NCBI RefSeq assembly: GCF_026586625.1
Contig: NZ_JAODIW010000007.1
Coordinates: 1-64,000 of the forward strand
Direction of reading: 5' to 3'
From: Halobium salinum
GTDB lineage: Archaea; Halobacteriota; Halobacteria; Halobacteriales; Haloferacaceae
Length of the DNA stretch: 64,000 bases
The position numbers and the translations under genes were made by a program. The notes under the pieces were generated by a model that was not told the origin of the DNA, searched no databases, and saw only the letters and a program-made list of their open reading frames with translations. Positions 51,968 to 61,724 of the stretch are shown here, piece by piece. Each line of letters opens with the position of its first letter. The first letter of the stretch is position 1.

Positions 51968-54204
51968 TGGCGGGACGATTCGACCGTCTTCGCTCGTGGC
52001 TTCCCGTGGGGAGTAGCGAGCCGAGCATCGATGACATCGACGACGAGACCTTCGACCGCGCTGCGGAGATCCTCGAAGCGAACGGGGACGACCTCACGAA
52101 GGAGAACATCCGCGAACAAGCCGAGTACCTGCTTGAGGTCGAGGACGTCGACGAGGGTGAACTCCGGCTCGGCATTGTGCAGGACGAGACCGAGAAGACG
52201 CTTGCCGACCGGGATGTCATCGCTCCGCGCCAACTCCAGGAGGTCTCGAACCTCTTCGAGTCGGGGTATATGGTTCGCAACGACCAGTTCGTCCGCACCC
52301 TCACCATCCACGGCTATCCCGAACGCGTTCCCCTCGGGTGGCTCGAGAACCTGTACACGACGAACGACCACGTCCGCGTTACCCAACACATCGAGCCTCG
52401 CGATACTGGGTCAGTCCTCCGCAAACTCCAGAAACGCCTCACACAGCTGCGAGCCCGTCTCCACAAGAAACACGAGAAGAACCAGACCGACACCCACGAG
52501 GCTGAGGCCGACCGCGACATGGTCAAAGACCTCATCTGGGATATCATCCTCGGGGAGACGAAACTCTTCGACTTCGCGATCTACATCGAGATCATCGCCG
52601 ACACCGAACAAGAACTCGATGACGCCACCGAACGCGTCGTCGAAACGCTTGGGGCCGCGAATGCTGAGGCGGTCACGCTCGACAAACGCCAGATCGAATC
52701 TCAGGACGCACTCGCGCCGCTGGGTGATGACCCGATCAAGGCCACCCAACTCATGCAGGAGACCGCCGTGGGGACGATGTTCCCGTTCATCGAGCCCGCC
52801 GTGGCTGACCCCGAGGGCGTCTTCTATGGCTTCGATGGGACGAACACGCCCGTTCTGCTCGATCGCTATCGGCTCTCGTCGTACTCGAAGGCGATTGCTG
52901 GAAAGATGGGGTCGGGGAAGACGTTCGCCGAGAAGCACGAGATGTACCATCGGCTGATGATGGACCCCGAGATCGAGATGCTCGTCCTCGATCCGCTTGG
53001 AGACTTCGTCGACTTCGCGAACGACCTCGGCGGCCAGGTCATCCGCTTCGGTGGGCAGAACACCGTGAATCCCCTCGAAATCCGGCGCGGCATCGACGAC
53101 GTCGCCGACGACCCGTTCAAGAAGAAGTTCCGCTCCGTGATGGAGCTGTTCCGTACGCACTTCTCGGCGGTCGCGGACCAGTCGCTGAGCAAGGAACAGG
53201 AGGGTATCCTCCGGCGGGCTGTCCGTCTCGCCTATCTCAAGTACGGAATTACCCCCGACCCGGTGACGCACGAGAACACGAGTCCGACGATGCAGGACGT
53301 CCTCGACATCCTCCACGCGCTCACTGACGGCGACCGACCATCGGAGTTCATCGAGCTTCACGAGGATGCAAACGAGGAGCGCGTTCGCCCGGAGATCGAA
53401 CAGCTGGAGATGCGATTCAAAGAGGCCGACGAGAAGTACGCCTACCAACTCCTCCTCGGTCTCGAAGCGTTCCAGCACGGTGGCGAGAACGACAATCTGA
53501 ACGGGCGAACCAACGTCGAACTCGACAACCGGCTGGTCGTCATCGACATGTCGATGTTCGCCGATACCGGCCAAGCACCGCTGTTCATGCACGTCATGTT
53601 CGACTGGATCTACCAGCGTGCCCAGAGCAGTGACCGACGTACGCAGGTCACCATCGACGAGGCACACTACCTCCTGCGGCGAGCGGCGACGACGGACATG
53701 ATCGACCTGTTCATCCGGCACAGTCGGCACTTCAACACGGCGATTACGCTCATTTCCCAGACGGTCGACGAGTTCATCGCGAAGTCCGACAAGAAGTCCG
53801 AGGAGGCCGTCGAGAAGGCGCGGAACGTCTACAACCTCTGCGACATCAAGCAAATCTTCCACCACGAGTCGGTCAGCGACGCAATGATCGACTTTCACGG
53901 CCTCACACCCTCCGAGCAGAACTTCATCGCGACCGCGCAGACCGGCGAAGACGGCGGCTACTCGGAGTGCCTACTCGCGGTGAATGACTGGACGAAGTCG
54001 CTCGCCCTCCACGTGAACGACTACGAGATCCACGTCCTCGATGACGACCTCGACCCGTGGGAGTATCTCGTCGACCAGCGATACATCGACGCTGGCGACG
54101 TCGAGTATCTCGCCGAAGAAGGCCGCGTCGACGACTACGACATCCCGGACTCACTGCTCGCTGAGGCCGGTGTCTCGACAGCACCGCAAGAGGCCGATGA
54201 CTGA
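51967..54204 (+). CDS. VirB4/TraC-like conjugation ATPase
   Basis: 745 residues. Walker A AGKMGSGKT (near 311), Walker B VTIDEAHYLL (near 560), and FIRHSRHFNTAITLISQT with the sensor. Family ATPases power assembly of the T4SS channel. The N-terminal 250 residues are also partly VirB4-like (NLFESGYMVRNDQFVRTLTI). It overlaps the coupling protein gene by 8 bp. GC is high, as in the rest of this operon part. Confidence 0.9.
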   Translation: MAGRFDRLRSWLPVGSSEPSIDDIDDETFDRAAEILEANGDDLTKENIREQAEYLLEVEDVDEGELRLGIVQDETEKTLADRDVIAPRQLQEVSNLFESGYMVRNDQFVRTLTIHGYPERVPLGWLENLYTTNDHVRVTQHIEPRDTGSVLRKLQKRLTQLRARLHKKHEKNQTDTHEAEADRDMVKDLIWDIILGETKLFDFAIYIEIIADTEQELDDATERVVETLGAANAEAVTLDKRQIESQDALAPLGDDPIKATQLMQETAVGTMFPFIEPAVADPEGVFYGFDGTNTPVLLDRYRLSSYSKAIAGKMGSGKTFAEKHEMYHRLMMDPEIEMLVLDPLGDFVDFANDLGGQVIRFGGQNTVNPLEIRRGIDDVADDPFKKKFRSVMELFRTHFSAVADQSLSKEQEGILRRAVRLAYLKYGITPDPVTHENTSPTMQDVLDILHALTDGDRPSEFIELHEDANEERVRPEIEQLEMRFKEADEKYAYQLLLGLEAFQHGGENDNLNGRTNVELDNRLVVIDMSMFADTGQAPLFMHVMFDWIYQRAQSSDRRTQVTIDEAHYLLRRAATTDMIDLFIRHSRHFNTAITLISQTVDEFIAKSDKKSEEAVEKARNVYNLCDIKQIFHHESVSDAMIDFHGLTPSEQNFIATAQTGEDGGYSECLLAVNDWTKSLALHVNDYEIHVLDDDLDPWEYLVDQRYIDAGDVEYLAEEGRVDDYDIPDSLLAEAGVSTAPQEADD

Positions 54205-57200
54205 GACTCGTCGCTACGTCCGCATCGAACCAGCGCGGGAACGCGTCGACTCGGCCGATATCGTGTCCCGACTAGCTGGGTTGCGGAAGCTCCGCACCGG
54301 CTGGAAGGTCAAATACGACCCACGGAAGAGCCCGCCCACATTCGAGTTCCTCGCACTTACCCAAGGCGAAGACGCGCCGGTACGGTTCTATCTCGGCGTC
54401 GACGACGAGGAGATGCTGCCGACGGTCGAATCCGAGCTGCAGACTGCGTACCCAGCCAGCTACGAGATTTACGAGGAGACGGTTGACCTCCCCGCAGAAC
54501 TTTGTCGTCCAGATACCGACGAGGAGGAGTCCCAACTCCCGGCAGAGGACTCCGACACAGAGGATCAGGAGGTGTCACTCTCTGAATGCACGCCAATCGC
54601 CGCTCGCTGGAGCGGCGTCGGTGAGCGGAGCCGCGACTGGATGACTCCGATCAAGCAGTACTCGCAGGTCCAAGAGGAAGGCACCAGTTCGGGAAACCCA
54701 GCACGAGCGCCACTCGCGACGGCCGTTGAACGACTCACAGAGGCCACAGCCCCCACCGCGTTGCAAGTGTTGTTCACACGGTACAGCAGCTGGCAGAAGT
54801 TCGCTGAAGGTCGCAAAAAGCAGATCGAGACGAAACACGACGGTGCCCTCCAGTCCGCTCGAACGAGTCTGGCGGATATGGTCTACGGGGCCGACGAAGA
54901 GCGGATTCGAGATCGCCGACGCGGTCGTGACCCGCCACACGTCGGTGAGAGCACCCGGCAGACGTCGAGTGCAGCCAGCGGAGAGGTCGCCTCCCGACAG
55001 GCGCTCATCGATCAGAAGGGACCCTCACAGACGTTTCTCGTGAACGTCCGGACTGTCGCCGTCCTCTCGAACGAGCCAGATGAGGCAGTCAAAGCACAGG
55101 CGGCGAACAATATCGAGACGCTGGCGAACGCGTTCAATCACCTGGATGGGTACTTCTACCATCTCGACGGGAGCCGCGTCACAAAGAGCCTGACCAACCT
55201 TCGAGACCCCGCCAAGAAAGAACTGAACCGATTGGTCAACCGTTCGTTCAACCAGTCCTCGATGGGGAAGCGCCGGCCCCAGCTCATTCTGAACGCGGAT
55301 GAACTCGCGAACTTCGTGGCGGTGCCGAGCGCACAGACGTTGACCACCGAGGGCTCGCGTGGCGCTCGCGGGAAAGAGCGACTCCGCCAGCCACTACCGC
55401 TCCCAGATCCCGATCTCCTCGATGAGTTCGCCGGAACAGGCATGACAGTGGGGAAGCCCCTCCGGAACCGGAACGAATCCTTGGACCAACCTATTCGTAT
55501 TCCGTCGGACCTCTTGACGACGAGCTACATTCGGGCTGCGTCGACCGGGAGTGGGAAGTCAACAGCTGTGCAGACCGAGATGCTCTCACTCCACGAGCAC
55601 GTCGACGGCCCGACCGTCCTCCTCGAAGGGAAGGGCGATGGGATGGCCGAGAACTATCTCCACGCCCACTACGCCAAGAACGGAAACCTGGACGACGTCT
55701 ACTATTTCAACGCGCCAGATACCCTGCCGGCGGTCTCGTTTTTCGATATTCGCCCCGCACTCGCGATGGGGCGTTCCCGCCAGGACGCCGTTCAGGACAA
55801 GGTTGAGCACTTCCACGAGATCATGCGGCTCATTCTCGGTGAGGAACGCCACGAGCAGGCGTACGTCGCCAACGAGATTCTCACCTTCCTGATCAAGGCG
55901 CTGTTCGACCGGGAGTACGGCCAGGACGCGTTCAGCCTCGAGGACCTGATTCAGGCTGTGTTCCGGATGAGCCGGGACCGGACGCTCCCCGAACTCTGCG
56001 AAGCGAACGCGCATATCGAACAGTCACTGGTTCAGAAGTGCCAGGTCGACGACCATCAGTTCCAGCAGACGATGGGGGCCGCAGCGAATCGCCTCGACAA
56101 GATCGTCGAGCACGAGCATCTCTACCAGATGTTCACCCACGTCCCCGAGTGGGACGACGAGGCCGAGGAGTACGTCGGGAACGCCTTCGACTTCCGCGAA
56201 TTCGTCGACGACGACGCAGTCATCCTGTTCGACCTTGGTGAGTTCCGCGCCGAATCCCAGCACGCCCTGACGATGATCCTGCTGAGCAATCTCTGGGACG
56301 CCGTCCAGGGCCGTCGTGGCGCTGGGCGGTCGCTGAACAGTGGGGCTCGTCAGAGCGAGAGCGACGCCGACGATTCGATTGTGAATATGATCATCGAGGA
56401 GGCGGCAGCTGTCACGACTTCCTCGCTGGTCTACGAGCAGTTCATCCCCCAGGGGCGAGCCTTCGGTGTGAGTCTCGGTCTGATCCTGCAGTACCCCGAG
56501 CAGGTCGCGCAGTACAGCACGTCGGACCGGGCGTACACGGAGATTCTGAACAACGTCAAGACGAAGCTCATCGGGAATATCGCGACGGACGCGAAGCTCG
56601 CCGAGTCGATGGCCCACGAGAATCTGAATACGACCGAGTTCCGGAATCGCGTGAGCCGCCTGCCAGCCGGTGAGTGGATCGTCCAGCTACCGAGTCCACA
56701 GTTCGGCCAGACCGGCCCGGCGCCGTTCTCACTTGCATCGCTACCGATTCCCGACGGCCATCCCGAGAGCGATGCGCCGCTGTCGGGTGACGACCGGCAT
56801 CTCTTCGAGGAACAGCAGATTCCCCGGGTGATGCGGCGAACGCAGGACGAATGCAGTTTGCCGGGCCGGACGAATCAATTTGCCCGCGAGGAAGTTCGGG
56901 AGACGCTGGACGAGGTCGGCGAGGACACCGACGCAGACGTGGCATCGTCGAGCGCGAGTACAGCGGGCGCTGGAGCCGCCGACGGCGGCAGCCCATCGGA
57001 TGCACCATTCTTCGGTGCGAATGGCGAGAGCGACGACACAGGCGTCGTTGCGAAGGACGAGGCAACGAACACAGCGGATGCCCCAGGCACCTCATCGAGT
57101 GACGAGCGAGACATCGGGAGTGCGCCCATGTTCGGCGCTACTGCAGACGGGTCACAGGAATCCGAGGGAAGCCAACAACTCTCGGCTGTGGGACAGGCAG

Positions 57201-58396
57201 CGTCAGAACACCGTGAGGAGCGCAGCGAGGCTTCAGAAATTCAAACCATGAACGGCGATGAAGAGACAGCGGATTCGGCGGAGACGACCAGTGGAGATTC
57301 GCTGCCCGAGCACGTGAGTTACGACGCGGACACCGAGTGCTACGTCTGTGATGTCTGTGGCTCTGAATATCCCACGTCCGAAGAGCGAAAGGCCAGTGCG
57401 TGTTGTCAATTCGCGTCTAAAGACGATGTGTTCGTTGCCGCCAAGCGCGCTCGCTCCACCGCTTCGACATCCAGTGAACTCTTCACTCGACTCGGGACAA
57501 TCACCGAGCACGCTGAATCGTACGGCATCGAGGTGACGATTCAGGACTTCGCATCACTCGATGAATCTACTGAGGAGTCCTCTGCTTCCAACGGAGGGTC
57601 AGAGCACCCACCAGGACCAGAGGAGAATCAGAATCCGGAGGTGTCCCCATCGACCCGATTCAAGGACGCCACGACGAGCATTCCGGATGAGACGCTCCGC
57701 GAGGAAGGCATCACACGTGATGAGGCCGCCTTCCTCGGGCTCGTACTGGATGCGATGAACCACCAGATCGAGGAGTATTCGCTGCTGGAGAGCATGACCG
57801 TGCTCAAAGAGCCATTCTCTAATCTTGACCTCGAGACGCTCAAAGAGAAGGAGTTCATCGAAGAGCACCGGTCGTTCTGGCAGACGTACTATACGGTCCT
57901 CCCCGCTGGGCGACGGTTCCTCGATCGGTCACTCGATACCAGCCCTGGTATCGGTGATCTCGGTGAGAAAACGCCACACAAGGCTGGCGTTGTGTTCCTC
58001 GAAGCATGGCTCACCCAGCAGGAAGACGTTGCTCGCACGGCCGTCTACCATCACCATTCGGAGGATGTCGTATTTGACGTTGCGGGGTTCGATGCCGCTG
58101 ACGAACTCGTCTGGGTAGGGGAAGTCGAAACCCCGAGCAACAATCCCGACGCGCTGCTCTCGGATTACGAGAAGCTAGCGAGCGTCGACGCGGCTGCTGT
58201 CTGGGCGTGTGAAGACAAGGACCTCATTCTGGAGATCATCGAATCACTCACAGACACAGTCGATATCTCGTTGACGTCCACGCAAACCCGGACGATTAGT
58301 TCGCTTCGCGCGGCGATCAACGACCACGACCTGCAGGGAATGGACGCTCTCCATACGTTCCGGAGCCTGAAAACGGAGGTCGACCAAGACCCATGA
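54197..58396 (+). CDS. TraD/VirD4-like coupling protein with C-terminal extension
   Basis: 1399 residues from the ATG at 54197 (MTETRRYVRIEPA). An earlier in-frame ATG inside virB4 is unlikely. Walker A STGSGKSTA (about 447-455) and the Walker B-like MIIEEAAAVT (near 730) identify a HerA/TraD-type ATPase that recruits DNA to the channel. After residue 880 come a Ser/Ala-rich linker, a zinc ribbon (CYVCDVCG then CC, near 1048) and a helical region ending in FDVAGFDAADELVWVGEVE (near 1295), which resembles a PD-(D/E)XK nuclease core. Double the usual TraD length. Confidence 0.85.
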   Translation: MTETRRYVRIEPARERVDSADIVSRLAGLRKLRTGWKVKYDPRKSPPTFEFLALTQGEDAPVRFYLGVDDEEMLPTVESELQTAYPASYEIYEETVDLPAELCRPDTDEEESQLPAEDSDTEDQEVSLSECTPIAARWSGVGERSRDWMTPIKQYSQVQEEGTSSGNPARAPLATAVERLTEATAPTALQVLFTRYSSWQKFAEGRKKQIETKHDGALQSARTSLADMVYGADEERIRDRRRGRDPPHVGESTRQTSSAASGEVASRQALIDQKGPSQTFLVNVRTVAVLSNEPDEAVKAQAANNIETLANAFNHLDGYFYHLDGSRVTKSLTNLRDPAKKELNRLVNRSFNQSSMGKRRPQLILNADELANFVAVPSAQTLTTEGSRGARGKERLRQPLPLPDPDLLDEFAGTGMTVGKPLRNRNESLDQPIRIPSDLLTTSYIRAASTGSGKSTAVQTEMLSLHEHVDGPTVLLEGKGDGMAENYLHAHYAKNGNLDDVYYFNAPDTLPAVSFFDIRPALAMGRSRQDAVQDKVEHFHEIMRLILGEERHEQAYVANEILTFLIKALFDREYGQDAFSLEDLIQAVFRMSRDRTLPELCEANAHIEQSLVQKCQVDDHQFQQTMGAAANRLDKIVEHEHLYQMFTHVPEWDDEAEEYVGNAFDFREFVDDDAVILFDLGEFRAESQHALTMILLSNLWDAVQGRRGAGRSLNSGARQSESDADDSIVNMIIEEAAAVTTSSLVYEQFIPQGRAFGVSLGLILQYPEQVAQYSTSDRAYTEILNNVKTKLIGNIATDAKLAESMAHENLNTTEFRNRVSRLPAGEWIVQLPSPQFGQTGPAPFSLASLPIPDGHPESDAPLSGDDRHLFEEQQIPRVMRRTQDECSLPGRTNQFAREEVRETLDEVGEDTDADVASSSASTAGAGAADGGSPSDAPFFGANGESDDTGVVAKDEATNTADAPGTSSSDERDIGSAPMFGATADGSQESEGSQQLSAVGQAASEHREERSEASEIQTMNGDEETADSAETTSGDSLPEHVSYDADTECYVCDVCGSEYPTSEERKASACCQFASKDDVFVAAKRARSTASTSSELFTRLGTITEHAESYGIEVTIQDFASLDESTEESSASNGGSEHPPGPEENQNPEVSPSTRFKDATTSIPDETLREEGITRDEAAFLGLVLDAMNHQIEEYSLLESMTVLKEPFSNLDLETLKEKEFIEEHRSFWQTYYTVLPAGRRFLDRSLDTSPGIGDLGEKTPHKAGVVFLEAWLTQQEDVARTAVYHHHSEDVVFDVAGFDAADELVWVGEVETPSNNPDALLSDYEKLASVDAAAVWACEDKDLILEIIESLTDTVDISLTSTQTRTISSLRAAINDHDLQGMDALHTFRSLKTEVDQDP

Positions 58397-59286
58397 CTGG
58401 GGAGTGGCGAGAAGCAACCCGTGAGGAGCTCCACACCTACTACACAGAGACGTTTCCGGACCACCTCGACGCCCTCCCGTCATTCCTTACAGCCAGTGGC
58501 CCGAAGCAGTACGCTATCGCCTTCCGCGAGGCATACCCGATCCGGAAGCAGAACGCTCCCGATCGGTCGTTCATCCGCCGCGATACTTGGCAGACCAGCA
58601 ACTCCGGCGAGCGAACCATCCAGCAGTTCGGCTCGGTGGAGGACCTCGTCGAATTCATTCAGTACCCCGCCCGCTACGACCCCGCTCAGGGGAGTACCTA
58701 CGCGCTCGCAGACCCGGATCTCCTAGAACGACCAGAACCACGCCCTGACGCAGTCTACTACGCGCTCGATCACTGGGAGCGACCATGGGTCCTCGCGGTC
58801 GATATCGACGCGAAGGACATCGCGGCACAGCGCGCTTCCAGTGAATCAACCGATGGGAAAGCCGACGATGTTGGGACTGAGCAGCTTCGTGCTACAGGTG
58901 TCCTTGACAGCCCACCTGAGGGATATCCCTACGCGTTCGAGGATATCGAGCAGGCTCTTGAGTACGGATTTGCCGTCCGGGACATCTTCGAGGACGACTT
59001 CGCAGCCGACGAGACGATGGTTGTCTACTCGGGGCAGGGCTGTCACGTCTACCTGCTCGATGCAGATCGCGAACACCACTACGACGAGCAAAGTCGCGAG
59101 GTCATCAACGACCTGCTCCTCGAAGAATATGAGATTCCCATCGATCCGGTCGTCACGGCCGACCGGCGCCGAGTGATGCGGCTGCTGTACTCGCTACACG
59201 CCGATGTCTCGCGTGTTGTTCAGCCGATCTACGATCCGAGATTCGATTTCCGGACTGAAGCAACGCCCGAGTTCCTCGAATCATGA
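58393..59286 (+). CDS. PriS-like archaeo-eukaryotic primase subunit
   Basis: 297 residues, overlapping the coupling protein by 4 bp. Motif I LAVDIDAKD (D137, D139), motif II SGQGCH (213-218) and motif III ... VMRLLYSLHADVS (with Arg and His) are the AEP primase active site. Archaeal PriS makes short RNA/DNA primers. Placed as the penultimate gene of the conjugation operon, it could prime the complementary strand in the recipient cell, the job of TraC-type or DnaG-type primases in bacterial plasmids. Confidence 0.88.
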   Translation: MTGEWREATREELHTYYTETFPDHLDALPSFLTASGPKQYAIAFREAYPIRKQNAPDRSFIRRDTWQTSNSGERTIQQFGSVEDLVEFIQYPARYDPAQGSTYALADPDLLERPEPRPDAVYYALDHWERPWVLAVDIDAKDIAAQRASSESTDGKADDVGTEQLRATGVLDSPPEGYPYAFEDIEQALEYGFAVRDIFEDDFAADETMVVYSGQGCHVYLLDADREHHYDEQSREVINDLLLEEYEIPIDPVVTADRRRVMRLLYSLHADVSRVVQPIYDPRFDFRTEATPEFLES

Positions 59287-60788
59287 GCCGAGACACGCCA
59301 GCAGACGACGAGTACACGGCGTATCGAGTTGCAGCACTCCCACGAGACAAGGGCGAGTTACAGCTGACGCAGCTGTTCGAACGCGGGTATCAGCGGTGGA
59401 CAGTCGATGGCGAGCAGCAAACAGAGAAGATGCTCGCAGACATCGAGCGGTTCACTACCGATGCGTTCGCGCCAAGCACACGGGAGGAGGCGGCGGAGCG
59501 CCCCTATGTGGATGACCCGGGCGCGCTTGCCATCCTCACGACGCTCGGGGCGGTCTGCATCATGGACCATCCGAAACTCGAAGATACGCCACCCCGTCAT
59601 CTCGCGCTCCTCGGTGATCTCCGCGAACTCTACGTCAACAATATCGCCTCACTCGTTCGCGAGTACGAAGACTGGTCGCTCCACCAGGAAATCGCCGAAA
59701 CCCTCTACGCGAAAGACCCCGGTGAGGACGGTGTCCATCCGGGGCGTGTCTGTACGGACATCACCGAACGCCCCGAGTTCGGAGAGGGGTACTACCTCGA
59801 AATTCCGCTCGTCGCCGCCTCACGAAAGTGCCTCGCTCGTTCGGAGGGGGATGAGAACCAGCAGGGCGAGATCAAAGCACATGTCGCGGACAACCATCTG
59901 TACGTTCCCGTCTCGGACTTCATGGAAAAGTACCGTGAGTACACAGAGGACGCCTTTGGGCGGCTGCTCGCAGTTCAAGAAGAGGCGCTGACCGCAGACC
60001 AACGAAGCTGGCTCACCGCGAACGAATCAGCGATCACTGACCGTATCGACCGGTTCTTCCAGGCTGGGCAGACCCATCGCGTATGGGAGAACTGGAGCCG
60101 ACAGAAACGTGACCTGCTGACGATCATCAACGCCGTCTCCGCCGCTGACGACGATGTCGCCCAACTCGGTGAGACGCAGACTGCACGCGACCTCTACCAA
60201 GCGGTTGACGCATACGAGCCGAAGCGAACGTGGGAGCGAAGAGTCTGTGAGTCGATTTCTTCGCCGCGAAGTCTCGGGACGGTGCTCTCGCGGAACCGCG
60301 ATCACGCGAGCGTCACCGTCGAGAACGCGCGCTTGAATCGGTACACGCTCACCGAATACAGCGACGGTGCGCAACCCCTCCACGTCGACGAGCTCGCAGA
60401 TCTGTTCGAGTTGCCCTGTATGGCAGCGATGGACGAGCGCCTGCAGGAGAAGAAACCCGTTCGGAAGGACCTGTTCAATCTGGTGCGGATGGCGTGGTGG
60501 CTCCCACAGTACCGGGACGCGAGTACGGAGGAATTCATCAGCGACGTGAAAGACTTGTTCTCGCGGTGGCCCTGGTACGACGACGAGGTGACTGAGTACC
60601 AGATTCGGTACGAACTCGACAACGACATCGGTGGCGAGATACCCCTCCCGATGAATTGTACGAATGATGATATGCAGCGGTACTGCATCGGGCGCGACCA
60701 GTGTCCGTACTCGATCTATGGAAGCCTCCCCTTCCCCGATGAGATGTACGAGCAGATCGATGACCAAGGAGCGTCTCCCTCACAGTAA
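59283..60788 (+). CDS. PriL-like primase subunit with iron-sulphur domain
   Basis: 501 residues, overlapping PriS-like gene by 4 bp. The C-terminal part has the four-Cys arrangement of the PriL iron-sulphur domain: Cys379 (ELPCMAAM), Cys459 (PMNCTN), Cys468 (RYCIGRD) and Cys474 (QCPYSIYG). The N-terminal part is helical. PriL positions the primase on the template and regulates primer length. PriS and PriL as the last two genes of one conjugation operon is a rare pairing. Confidence 0.85.
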   Translation: MSRDTPADDEYTAYRVAALPRDKGELQLTQLFERGYQRWTVDGEQQTEKMLADIERFTTDAFAPSTREEAAERPYVDDPGALAILTTLGAVCIMDHPKLEDTPPRHLALLGDLRELYVNNIASLVREYEDWSLHQEIAETLYAKDPGEDGVHPGRVCTDITERPEFGEGYYLEIPLVAASRKCLARSEGDENQQGEIKAHVADNHLYVPVSDFMEKYREYTEDAFGRLLAVQEEALTADQRSWLTANESAITDRIDRFFQAGQTHRVWENWSRQKRDLLTIINAVSAADDDVAQLGETQTARDLYQAVDAYEPKRTWERRVCESISSPRSLGTVLSRNRDHASVTVENARLNRYTLTEYSDGAQPLHVDELADLFELPCMAAMDERLQEKKPVRKDLFNLVRMAWWLPQYRDASTEEFISDVKDLFSRWPWYDDEVTEYQIRYELDNDIGGEIPLPMNCTNDDMQRYCIGRDQCPYSIYGSLPFPDEMYEQIDDQGASPSQ

Positions 60789-61037
60789 CTGACCGAGTCG
60801 AGCGGACCCGGTCACTGTTGTCAGTTCGAGTAGCTATTCATCCGCCGGTCTTTCTAGAACGTTTGGGACTACGGGTTGCAAATACGAATGAGGGCTTCTC
60901 CGTGAGTAATTGAGCAGTCTTAGCGGTTCCACCCCCTCAGTTTTCATTTATCGTCGGAACTTGCTTTCATATAGGATACGTAACCTTTTCCCACCGATTT
61001 CCCGTTTCACCGATATTCAGCAGATAGCAGCCGTCAA

Positions 61038-61056
61038 ACGTTGCATATATCAACGT
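61038..61056. repeat. Inverted repeat ACGTTG / CAACGT
   Basis: Perfect 6-bp arms with a 7-bp AT-rich centre (CATATAT), in the non-coding stretch. Confidence 0.5.
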
Positions 61057-61144
61057 GAGTTCCGAGACTCGCTTTCAGATAACAAATAACGCCCTCAAAT
61101 CAGGCTTCCGTTATCCTATGCAATTCTGCAGCCGCCAAATCGGA

Positions 61145-61195
61145 ATTCGCACCTCGAAAATCGTCCAAAGGAAGGGTGGGGTACGAGGTGCGAAT
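61145..61195. repeat. Long inverted repeat ATTCGCACCTCG / CGAGGTGCGAAT
   Basis: Perfect 12-bp arms with a 27-bp G-rich spacer. The strongest hairpin in the region. It has no T-tract, so terminator use is not the obvious reading. It would fit an oriT inverted repeat or an operator. Confidence 0.7.
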
Positions 61196-61537
61196 CCGGT
61201 GTGTTGCAAAGAGGGGATTCAGGAAGGGTCGAAGTAGGGGCGGAACTTGGAAAACTATCAGCTGTGGATAACACAGTAGGTGCCGTAGTCGGGGAGTGAG
61301 ATTGAGGGAGACAGGGAAGGGGCTACGAATCGATGATGCGCAGCAGATGTAGATCGCGTAGGGGTAAATTGAGGTTCTCCATTCAACGCGAGATGGTTTT
61401 TCAGACTGCGTATAAATTCGGAAGGAGAGCTAATTCGGCCCCATCTAGTAGCCAGTGTGTTGACCGGCGGTGAGTCAGGAGTAACGAGCAGCTGACGACT
61501 CCAACGCGACGGTGGGTCCTTCGAATCTTGTGTCGGT

Positions 61538-61610
61538 GGCTTTGTTGAAATCTTTATATGGTGATATGTTTCAGCGACCATGCTGCATACAGAGCGCATA
61601 TCTTGCACGG
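61538..61610 (+). mobile_element. Insertion-sequence-like end (second copy)
   Basis: Begins GGCTTTGTTGAAATC and resembles the stretch starting at 3970, best over TTTCAG and GCTG..TA.AGAGCG. A transposase frame starting MLHTERISC soon ends. No matching opposite end was found, so it is a remnant. Confidence 0.4.
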
Positions 61611-61724
61611 CCGATGGTCGCAGATTGGCTGGTAGATAGACCCGTGTAATTTACAGGTGAAGGTAATCCGTTCCGTTGATCGGACTGAGGGTCTATCCTG
61701 CTGCCTATTTTGGGGTCAGTTTGG

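Larger units (their letters stand above)
60789..61724. other. Long non-coding stretch behind the conjugation operon (candidate oriT)
   Basis: 936 bp with no convincing gene. It contains two inverted repeats (61038-61056 and 61145-61195), several AT-rich patches, and at 61538 an insertion-sequence-like end. A minus-strand frame at 61258-61608 lacks a plausible protein character. Conjugative elements keep oriT in such stretches beside the transfer genes. Confidence 0.4.

Noticed and set aside
52411-53898. Minus-strand 495-codon open frame opposite the VirB4 ATPase
   Set aside because: The plus strand has Walker A and B motifs and operon overlaps. The minus frame is Val/Arg/Leu-rich with no motif, typical of a shadow.
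61258-61608. Minus-strand 116-codon frame in the candidate oriT stretch
   Set aside because: Basic, Ser/Pro-rich, without acidic bias or motif. Probably chance.
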